64,000 nt of DNA from Cunninghamia lanceolata (lineage: Eukaryota > Streptophyta > Pinopsida > Cupressales > Cupressaceae), in NCBI GenBank assembly GCA_027924645.1, contig BSBN01000036.1:10000001-10064000 (forward strand), given 5' to 3'. Both the position numbers and the translations under genes were made by a program. Every line of letters begins with the position of its first letter. Within the stretch, counting starts at the first letter, position 1. The notes beneath the pieces were generated by a model. That model saw only the letters and a list, made by a program, of their open reading frames with translations. It did no database searches and had not been told where the DNA came from. This document shows, piece after piece, positions 55,733-64,000 of this stretch.

Positions 55733-57798
55733 TCATGCCCATGGGGTATGAAGTGGATGAACAGATAGTGGAGCTGCATGTTCAACACATGCTAAGTCAG
55801 CCTAAAGATCCTAAGGCAGAAAGGTTTGGAACCTTTGAGGAGCTGAGTGTAAAAATACATGTAGAACTCAGGGAACCTGAGATTAAAAGAAAGGTGAGAA
55901 AAGAAGTAGAGCACATTGCTCAAGGCCTAGGCATCTCAAAAGAGGCACTTGATGCCAGCCGGGAAAAGAGGAGGAAGGCTGAGGAAGAAGAGAAAAGTAA
56001 AGAAAGTGCTCCGGTTGAAGCTCCCACCCGGACCAGATCATCAAAGAGATCTGCACCTCCCACAACCAAAAGTTCTAAACCGGAAGTCCAGGCATCCGGT
56101 AAGAGATCCAAGACAAAAGCCACAAGGGCTTATGGAAGCCAAAAGGATGAAGAGGAAACAGAGTCAGATGAGGGAGTAAGAGAAATAAAGAAACAGAAGA
56201 AGAAAGGATCCGGTAAACCCTCCACAGGCCAAGACAAGGATGAAATGGCGGAGGTATCTGTTGAAAAGCCCACTCTGTCTCTAGAGAATGTAATCAAGTC
56301 GGTCACGGTGGATGGAAACCTTCAACCAATGACTGAATCTTATGATGACTTCAGTGAGGCTGACCAAAAGACTCTGCAGGAAGCCACAGTCAAATATCTT
56401 AACATATATAATAAGGCTTTCATTGAGATCATATCTCTTATTCCTAAAAGCCTAGAAAAGGAATTGGAAGTAAGAAAGAATAATGCTCATGCTAAAGATC
56501 TTGAGATCCGGGAGCAGATAGCTATTCAGCTATATCCTCAAATTGATCCCAAGACAATGAACATTATCTTCAAGGACTACAAAGATGAGTTCAGAAGCAA
56601 AGCCAGGATGAATCAACTCATGCTTGGTGAGACTGACAAAGTGGCCCAAGAAACAGAAGAGATCCTCCGGAAGGCCTTCAAAAGGTTCAATCTTCCTGTT
56701 GTAGAGGACTTAGGTACAGAAACAGCTGAGGACTTGGGACCCTCTGCTCCAGAAGAAGTGGCCCATGAACAAGCTAGCATCTCTCCTCCGGTTTCCCCTA
56801 CAGTCTCCGGATCCAAAGAAGAAGAGCAATTACAGGAGAAGGAAGCAGTGGTGAAAGACAAAGAGGTTGACAGTTCCAAGACTGCAGAAGAAAAGAAACA
56901 TCTGTCTCCGGCAAGAGACACTGCACAAACTGTTCAACAATTTTTGAGCAAAGAAACTTTAGAGATTGATGAACCGGAGCTTCTAAAAGGCCCATTCGAC
57001 TTTGACTCTCTCTCTCCGGTACAAACAATGAAGATAGCTTCATTTGCAAATGCCAAGGCAAATGAAAAACTCCTGAAGTCTCATATGGAAGACTATGAGT
57101 TGATAGAGGTTGCTTCTGGAGTACTTGTAAAGATTATGCCATCAATCCAGATAGATCCGACAGCCTCCACTTCCGGTAATCTAAAAACCTTAGTCAGCAG
57201 TGTTGATACACATTTTGATTCTCTAGAAAAATCAGCTGAAGAAAAGGTCCGGAAGGAATTTTTGGATAAGAGATTTTCAGAAATATTAGAATTAATCTCT
57301 AAAGATAGGAAGATTGTAAGCATTGGAATAAAGAGCTTAGAGAATGCTCTTAAGGATGGCGGTGACATCTACAAATTTTGTATATCCTGGTCAAAGGCAA
57401 CAGCAGCAATTGATAAGAAAATAAAAGAGGAACAGGATAAGCTACAAAGCTTATCTCAAAGTTTTGATCCTCTCTCTTCCTCCATAATAAATCAAGAATG
57501 TCAGACTATTGCAGTCTTGAATGAAATAAAGAATCTTGAGAAGGAAAGGAAGAATATCACTAACCGGATGGGAGAACTTAGAAGGATTATAATCCCTAAG
57601 TTGGAAACTATGCATGAGGCCATCAGTGATGCTCAGACCACCGCCCAAACAAAAGATCCGACAGATCTCAAGCAGGCAGAAGCTTTTGCATTTTTGTTGA
57701 GTGGTCACATTTCAATTTTGGACAGAATGAAGCAAAGTTGGGCTACAGAAATGATTCAATTGCAGACATCCTTTGCAGACATTCTTCAGTATATGTGA
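55733..57798 (+). pseudogene. LARD ORF2, 3' part (split by chromovirus)
   Basis: Continues the unknown protein from residue 340 to the same C-terminus (FADILQYM, stop TGA). The two parts total 3,084 nt, exactly the length of the intact LARD-A ORF, so the gene was whole when the chromovirus arrived. An upstream ATG at 55603 lies in the LTR and is not a real start. Confidence 0.85.
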
Positions 57799-58030
57799 GT
57801 ATGTAAATATGCGGCTATGTATAGAAAATTTTTGAAAATTTTGGTGTGCGGACCCCACCCTTTGCCATTGATGTCAAAGGGGGAGTGAGGAGTAGTGAAA
57901 AATAAGGAATCCAACTAAGGGGGAGTTCCGGAAACTGTATATAAAGACAGAGCATCAGCAAAGGGGGAGCATAGTGAAAACACTTAGTCATTTTTCACTA
58001 AGTGTTGCCATCAATGCCAAAGGGGGAGAT
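57799..58030 (+). promoter_or_regulatory. LARD-B 3' leader with repeated polypurine tracts
   Basis: Same arrangement as 11652-11883: four AAGGGGGAG-type tracts, the last abutting the LTR, and the 10-bp hairpin at 57979-58006. Confidence 0.65.
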
Positions 58031-59121
58031 TGTTGGCAAGAGACACTATATGGATTCATGGTTGTTGTCATTGATGGCAACAAAGGTCATCCCACATATC
58101 CGCAAGTCATGATGTGTCTCTACCGGAAGTCAGAATAAAGAATGTTGTGGTCCGGTGAACAAGAACAGAGCATGTGGCAAGGTCCGACAGATTGGTCCGG
58201 ATCTCTCAGAGGAAGTGTCTTGGTGCAGTGCGGATTTGGGAAAGCCAAGAGGACTACCTTGAGTGGTATATTCCAAGGATTTAGCCTCCGGTGATGGACA
58301 AGGAAAAAGATATGAATAGTTGAGTACCGGATTCCTGAGAGACAGTGAAAACAGAGGAAGAACTGACTGACAGAGTATCAGACTACTTTCCGGATGTGTT
58401 ACTGTTGATGATAGAGGTTGTGAAGGCATGAATCATGTTTGGCCGACATGATTAATGATATCTACAAGTATATGCTTGATCCGCATTGCTTGGTGAGGAA
58501 GGATTCAGCCGACAGAACAAAAGTTTGTAAGAAACTAGACTGTTCCGGATGCCGACTAGAAAGGTGATGAAATTACTTGTGCGGATATATATAGAGGATG
58601 GATTTAGTTGTGAAGGGAGTGATGGTGCGAAGATATATGCGAATAAGTCCAGAACAGAGCAGAGGTAGCAAAAAGGATCCGGTATGTGAAAGATAGCAGA
58701 ATAAAGAACAGAGGAAAGATGAAGTGCAGCAGATCAGTGTACTGAGCCTAACCGGAACTGAACTCCAGCATATGCAGATGCTTCCAATCAGTTCAAGACT
58801 GTGATTCTTATCACTTTGTAGACAGTGTGTCTTCTTGTAGGCAGTGGGCCTCTTGTGAGCAGTGTGCTCGGGCAGTGAGCCCTAATTGGCAAGTGCCATT
58901 TTGTAATTTCCTATTCTTCTAACAGAGAATAATTTTGGGTTAATCACCCTGTGGTTTTCTCCCTTAACAGGGTTTCCACGTCAAAAATACTGTGTCATGT
59001 GTTTCTTATTTCATGATTAATGTTTTTGTGTTTGATTCTATGCTGCATCAATTAAAAAGAAAGTTCAATAAGGGAAATAATTAGGATAACTGATTCACCC
59101 CCCCCCTCTCAGTTATCAACA
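58031..59121 (+). repeat. LARD-B 3' LTR
   Basis: 1,091 bp, followed by the target duplication GAACC at 59122-59126; U5 hairpin at 59086-59116. Confidence 0.93.
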
Positions 59122-59183
59122 GAACCAACATAATCTAGATCTCTATCATGAGGATCATCTTGATCTTCTGGAAGACCCCTGTT
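59122..59183 (-). pseudogene. CACTA transposase last exon, 5' part
   Basis: Preceded on the minus strand by a polypyrimidine tract and TTTGCAG acceptor, then NRGLPEDQDDPHDRDLDY, running in frame into 43707-43572 across the LARD-B insertion. Acidic, hydrophilic C-terminus. Confidence 0.45.
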
Positions 59184-59479
59184 CTGCAAAAAAAAACATT
59201 TAAAATGAAAAGTTATTATTTATTTCATGCAATAATTTATTTTTCTGTTATATATCTAATATTACAACATATGAAACGAAACCATAATCATATGACATCA
59301 TATCAAAGTGCACATACCATAATAAAATTTCAAAAAAGTTATAGCTAATATGTCATTCTAATGATGTAAAACATGCAACAATTCTAATAAACATTAGTAA
59401 AGATCATAAAAAAAAATGTTATAAATTTAACTATGAACTATAAATTCTATTACATAGCCTTAAGTGCTACAAATTGCTT
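59184..59479. other. AT-rich intron-like sequence
   Basis: No coding signal; begins with an A-run that is the polypyrimidine tract of the minus-strand acceptor. Confidence 0.4.
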
Positions 59480-61060
59480 GGTCAAAAGCTCCCATTTTGA
59501 CACAGGCAAGGAGGATGGTGGCAAAGGTTGTGGAATTTGGCTTTGCACCAGCCAATTACATTTGCTTTAAAATTTTTGAAGCCTTTTCAACAAATCCATT
59601 TTGTGCATATCCTGTAGTCATTGCAGTCCATGAGACCACATTTCTTTGAGGCATTTTATCAAACAGTGCATGTGCCTTGTCTATGCTTCCACATTTTGCA
59701 TACATGTCTAACAAGGCAGTTGCAACTACAACATCTGACAAAATTCCTCTATCCTTTATGTATTGATGGATGTACATACCCTATTCCAAAGCTCCCATTT
59801 TAACATAGGCAGGGAGGATGCTGGCAAAGGTTGTGGAATTTGGATTTACACCAGTCAATTACATTTGCTTTAAAATTTCTGAAGCATTTTCAACAAATCC
59901 ATTTTTTGCATATCCTGCAGTCATTGCAGTCCATGAGACCACATTTCTTTGAGGCATTCTGTCAAACAATTCACATGTCTTGTCTATGTTTCCACATTTT
60001 GCATACATGTCTAATAGGGCAGTTGTAACTACAACATCTGACAAAATTCCTGTATCCTTTATGTATTGATGGATGTCCATACCCTATTCCAAAACTCCTA
60101 TTTTGACACAGGCAGGGAGGATGTTGGCAAAGGTTGTGGAATTTGGCTTTACACCAGCCAATTGCATTTTCTTTAAAATTTCTGAAGCCTTTTCAACAAA
60201 TCCATTTTGTGCATATCCTACAGTCATTACAGTCCATGAGACCACATTTCTTTGACGCATTCTATCAAACAGTTCACATGCCTTGTCTATGCTTCCACAT
60301 TTTGCATACATGTCTAACAAGGTAGTTGCAACTACAACATATGACAAAATTCCTCTATCCTTTATGTATTGATAGATGTACATACCCTATTCCAAAGCTC
60401 CCATTTTGACACAGGCAGAAGGATGGTGGCAAAGGTTGTGGAATTTGGCTTTACACTAGCCAATTGCATTTGCTTTAAATTTTTTGAAGCCTTTTCAACA
60501 AATCCATTTTGTGCATATCCTGCAGTCATTGCAGTCCATGAGACCACATTTCTTTGAGGCATTATGTCAAATAGTTCACGTGCCTTGTCTATGCTTCCAC
60601 ATTTTGCATACATGTCTAACAAGGTAGTTGCAACTACAACATCTGACAAAATTCCTCTATCCTTTATGTATTGATGGATGTCCATACCCTATTCCAAAGC
60701 TCCCATTTTGACATAGGCAGGGAGGATGTTGGCAAAGGTTGTGGAATTTAGCTTTACACCAACTAATTACATTTTCTTTAAAATTTCTGAAACCTTTTCA
60801 ACAAATCCATTTTGTGCATATCCTATAATCATTGCAGTCCATGAGACCACATTTCTTTGAGGTATTCTGTCAAACAGTTCATGTGCCTTGTTAATGCTTC
60901 CACATTTTGCATACATGTCTAGCAGGGCAGTTGTAACTACAACATCTGACAAAATTCCTCTATACTTTATGTATTGATGGATGTACATACCCTATTCCAA
61001 AACTCCCATTTTGACACAGGTAGGGAGGATAGTGGCAAAAGTTGTGGAATTTGGCTTTCA
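59480..61060 (-). pseudogene. PLS-type PPR gene fragment amplified as ~303-bp tandem repeats
   Basis: Five-plus monomers of 302-303 bp, each about 101 codons, equal to one P-L-S triplet of pentatricopeptide repeats (SDVVVATTLLDMYAKCGSI, PQRNVVSWTAMTAGYAQNG, KQMQLAGVKPNSTTFA). Plant PPR proteins of this class bind organellar RNA. Every monomer carries the same in-frame TAG in the motif that should read LEQG (stop positions 59781, 60084, 60387, 60689, 60992), and one has a 1-base deletion near 60419. So the array cannot encode a PPR protein and was amplified after the stop arose. It lies in an intron position of the CACTA transposase, same strand. Confidence 0.85.
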
Positions 61061-62823
61061 AACAACTCATACTCGTAGAGTCATGGTTTTAGGTCATGTA
61101 TGTTATGGTAACAACAAGGGATTCCAACTATGGTTACAATAGCTAAGACTGCCCTCATTTGTGACTGTAACAAGGTTCTTGGACAACATTACCTTGCTCT
61201 TCACACTAGGTACTATATAGGCCAAGATTGGGTTGAAGAAATCACTTGATGGTTACCTATATAGTGATACCACACCCTAATACCCCATGCATTCTAAATA
61301 GCTTGAGATTTATACAATACTCAACCAAGATGAAATTGTATCATTGTACCACACTTAACTATGAAAGTTTTTTCTTGACAACAATTTGTAATCTTTAGAC
61401 TATTGGGATACTTGCCACAAATAAATATCAGGTCAATGACACAAGGCTTTTAAACAAAAACCATAATCCCAACTCTATATCCATCCCCTTGGAAGTCTCA
61501 AGGGCCACCTTGAGACAAAAAATGCTAATGTACTATTATGACAGTTATGATTATCCACCATCGTTTCATTGTGCATTTGAAACATGAGATGAGGATTGGG
61601 GAGGTCTCCATTTGTAAAAACATGGAAAATACTCATGGCAAGATCTTTAAAATAGGCATATTCAACTTCAGGCATTTCTACAGACCCTAGGAAGGTGGAT
61701 GTAAACTTAGTGACTTTAATTACCACCACAAAGACTATCCCCTTTGTGACTATGACAAGGTAACATTGGCATGCTCTTTATGACAATCCCTTCTCCATTG
61801 GGTGATGGCCTAATAATATTTATCTCCTCTGTGATTTCAATGCCTCTCTAATGCACTATCATAGGAGTCTTGACAGTCCTTATGTATTAGTGAAGAAGGC
61901 TTCCAACAAATTAGAAAGGAGGGCTTAAGATTACATACAAAGTCCTAGTCTTCATACCCTAGTCACATATCACCCCTCTAAGAAGACCTCAAGACAATTG
62001 CCCTTTAATACAAGAAGTCAATGCAGTTTTAAAAGATAAAGTGCAAGAGGCCAAAGGACAAGAAAACTTAAGGCCTTAAGGGGTTTAAAGGAATAAAAAT
62101 ATAGGCTTGCAGACTCGACTTAAAACCCTAACCCTAGGTGGGTACCACCAGATACCACCAAAACCCTTTAACTTGGCATTGCAAAACCTTGTCCAATCTG
62201 ATCGTGGGAAGTTGAAATCAAGCATGTACACTCACATATGACAGATAAGTATGCCTACCAAGTGGTTTGACATAAAAATGAATAGGCTTCAAATTATAAC
62301 CATTCAAAGTAGGCCACTGAAGTATATTGTACAGGTGCATTTCTAAGTGCTGCATTTAGATTTTTCATCATGGGAACCTAAATTTTTTGCAAAAAATGGT
62401 AGGAAATTTTAGGTTCCAACAAGTCCATTAGTTAGAGGCAGGAAAACAAGGGTTTTCTATTCATTATTAGCCCGTTAAACTTAAGCATATGAGATAGCAT
62501 GGCACACACAAAATGTTGTGGATAATGACCACAAGATTAGGTTAATTGCGACCACTTTTTGTAAGCAAGCACAAGACTAGTATACTCATTATTATCCTAA
62601 TGGAACCAAGAAGGGTCCCCAAAGATATAAGAGTAATCATTTGTCATCTAAGAGAAATCTTACATTTAAGGTCGCTAGGGCCAATAGAGAAGCACTTTAG
62701 AACTCATCTTACGCATCAATAAACAATTCAACACAAGAAATTCAAATTGACATATCAACACAACAATATCCAACTAAGTTATTGAAAGTCAACTATTGAT
62801 ACCTCATTCTCCATCTAGATTAC
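61061..62823. other. No recognisable gene
   Basis: A minus-strand ORF at 61729-61475 (84 codons) has no family resemblance. The rest is moderately AT-rich and within the CACTA element, probably intron or captured sequence. Confidence 0.4.
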
Positions 62824-62895
62824 AAAATCGGTCCACTTTTTGCTTTGTAACATTTCCTTTTCAAATTGGCTTGGATGTCGGCCATATTTCTCCTC
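62824..62895 (-). pseudogene. CACTA transposase exon
   Basis: A 72-nt exon between a TTTTGACAG acceptor and a GTAATC donor, encoding EEKYGRHPSQFEKEML and onward. It corresponds to the stretch after the Transposase_24 core (GREPSxxEL-like). No internal stop. Confidence 0.5.
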
Positions 62896-63000
62896 CTGTC
62901 AAAACATGGCACATGGACTAGTTAAACTAATTAATATGCAGTCATTTACTTTTTCCAAGGAAATAAATAAAATATCATTTAACTTATTAAATATACTTAC

Positions 63001-63087
63001 AAATGTACAGATCAAGGCCTATAAACCTTTCTGGCCACTGTGATGCATGGCATGAAGTTTGTCAAGCCTAGCCTTGGAGGCCTTGTC
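63001..63087 (-). pseudogene. CACTA transposase exon with a stop
   Basis: An 87-nt exon with acceptor TTTTAG and donor GTAAG. DKASKARLDKLHAMHHSGQK matches the Transposase_24 signature (asparagine/arginine-lysine then HHTGG/GxKSF-like). A TAG follows GQKGL. Confidence 0.55.
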
Positions 63088-63181
63088 CTAAAACATATAC
63101 TAATTCAATTTAACTATGCACAAATAAAATTTAAAAATCATTTAAAAAATTTCATATATTCTTATGAGCAAATTCAAATAC

Positions 63182-63916
63182 CTGCGTACTCTCCTCACCG
63201 GACTTCCTCTGTACATCAGACTTCTCATATGCTTTTACAAGCTCTTTCCATACTTTCAAACTTACATCAATTGGCCTTTTTTTGAGCCTTTGCTTGGGAG
63301 GGAGTTTTTTTATCTTCTTTGTTTGGTTGCACTGAAATCTCTTGCAGTTTTGAGACATTCGTAGCTTTATCTTCTTTACAGACCAACCTATACCAAATTC
63401 AGTCTTCATGTCTTGGATAACTGCATTTTGCAGGTGCATGGGTATCTTTGAGAATGGCAAATATAGATGGTCTTTGAACCATTGAAGGCATGATTCCTTC
63501 AACCTATTCACAAATGTTTTCCCAGCATCCATCATTCAGGCATCCCCTAAACCCACATCATAGTCTATCTTGGTATCATAGGTACCAATGCAAGATGCAA
63601 AACATGGCGTGCTGGTCGAAGAAGTCTGTGTCCCAAGAGTGGGTGGGACATTGGAAGCCTCTGTTCCCTATTCCACATTTTTAGAGGTTATTGTTATTGA
63701 TTTCCTCCTGGATCTTTTGCTTAATCCATGATTGGTTGGGGAATCAATTGATTCCCTTTGACACTATTGATTTGGTTGTAATGTTTCTGGGGCTTTACTA
63801 GATCATTTTTCTATGTATCTGGCAAGCATTGTCAAGTCCACACCATCCAATTTGTTCACTGCCTCTACCCCCAATATGGAAGCCAATGCCTCTTTATCTT
63901 TGTCAATATCACGTTC
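63182..63916 (-). pseudogene. CACTA (En/Spm) transposase, Transposase_24 exon
   Basis: A 735-nt exon from a TTTTATAG acceptor at 63917-63918 to CAG/GTATTT at 63182. The C-terminal half (63535-63182) is open and contains GIGWSVKKIKLRMSQNCKRF and VWKELVKAYEKSDVQRKSGE, which fit the plant En/Spm Transposase_24 family (PF03004). The N-terminal half reads through ERDIDKDKEALASILGVEAV with four in-frame stops (two TGA, two TAG). All traced exons have lengths divisible by three. The protein would bind element ends for transposition; this copy is inactive. Confidence 0.65.
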
Positions 63917-64000
63917 CTATAAAATAAATTTCTTCTTTTAAATTTACAAATAAAAAACTAAAAACTAAAAATCAAAGAAACAATGGAAACATTTACAAAT

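Larger units (their letters stand above)
43713..59121 (+). mobile_element. LARD-B: second non-autonomous element, split by a chromovirus
   Basis: LTRs are 43713-44801 and 58031-59121, with target duplication GAACC (43708-43712 and 59122-59126). The internal layout equals LARD-A: PBS 44804-44815, intact Gag-like ORF, unknown 1,027-aa ORF, repeated polypurine tracts. Without the 8,010-bp nested element and its duplicated CTGGA it would be about 7,394 bp. The two LTRs differ at only a handful of positions. Confidence 0.92.
42145..64000 (-). mobile_element. CACTA (En/Spm)-like DNA transposon, decayed, carrying nested insertions (right end outside window)
   Basis: The left terminus starts CACTACAACAGAAGAGGC at 42145, with GCGC-containing subterminal motifs to about 42360. 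Minus-strand exons of a Transposase_24-type protein are found from 63916 leftwards, and the last, acidic exon ends at 43572. The orientation and order fit one element reading from right to left. LARD-B and a chromovirus are nested in its last exon, and a PPR-derived array lies in an intron. In-frame stops in two exons show it is not autonomous. The right terminal repeat is beyond the window. Confidence 0.6.

Noticed and set aside
1..64000. tRNA, rRNA or CRISPR loci
   Set aside because: Tandem repeats here are minisatellites or PPR-derived with no spacer structure, and TGGTATCAGAGC matches are primer sites complementary to a tRNA end, not tRNA genes.

Overview
This window is nuclear DNA from a large, repeat-rich plant genome, and almost all of it is transposable elements nested inside one another. 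A plant is indicated by the plant mobile domain, SIRE-like Copia and Ty3/gypsy chromovirus proteins, an En/Spm (CACTA) transposase of the Transposase_24 type, and PLS-class pentatricopeptide repeats. A gymnosperm is plausible from the AT-rich nested LTR landscape and the style of the PPR repeats, but this is only an inference. I found no rRNA, tRNA or CRISPR, and no intact host gene.

Left part (1-18032). Positions 1-2130 look like the 3' end of a Tat-like Ty3/gypsy element. A decayed plant mobile domain gene lies antisense there, followed by a polypurine tract (2117-2130) and a 3' LTR starting at 2131. The LTR abuts a second, decayed Ty3/gypsy element on the minus strand (about 3430-18032; LTR 17185-18032, PBS 17167-17178). 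A 1,990-bp piece of this second element (part of LTR, PBS, leader, start of gag) is present three times in tandem. A young non-autonomous element, called LARD-A here (5579-12975, TSD TAATT), sits in the first unit; the empty target site survives in the other two. LARD-A has 1,092-bp LTRs, a Met-tRNA primer site, a Gag-like ORF with four zinc knuckles, and a 1,027-aa ORF of unknown function. It has no protease, integrase or reverse transcriptase.

Middle part (18033-42144). A possible host-gene fragment with 181-bp-spaced palindromes is followed by gene-poor AT-rich DNA, a solo LTR related to the LARD LTRs (23421-24667, TSD TATAC), and a decayed plus-strand coding region with a G-patch-like motif (27869-30515). 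A degenerate SIRE-like Copia element follows on the minus strand (31989-39294, TSD CTTCA). It lies inside the 3' region of another Tat-like element, whose PPT and LTR follow at 39420 and 39434. This Copia element shares LTR blocks, primer site and PPT context with the LARDs, so its family is the likely source of their replication proteins.

Right part (42145-64000). A CACTA-like transposon begins with a terminal repeat at 42145 and runs past the window edge. Its minus-strand transposase exons can be traced at 63916-63182, 63087-63001, 62895-62824, and in a last acidic exon (59183-59122 continuing at 43707-43572). A second LARD copy, LARD-B (43713-59121, TSD GAACC), splits that last exon. LARD-B's 1,027-aa ORF is itself split by a young chromovirus (47718-55727, minus, TSD CTGGA) with 1,643-bp LTRs and an uninterrupted 1,582-aa Gag-Pol with chromodomain. 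The CACTA element also holds an array of about 303-bp PPR-derived repeats (59480-61060) that all carry the same stop codon.

The most interesting content is the LARD family: a conserved unknown 1,027-aa protein in place of pol, a covarying C-loop hairpin at the end of U5, and reiterated polypurine tracts. Next are the antisense plant mobile domain arrangement and the CACTA element with its PPR and EAKL-coding repeat arrays.
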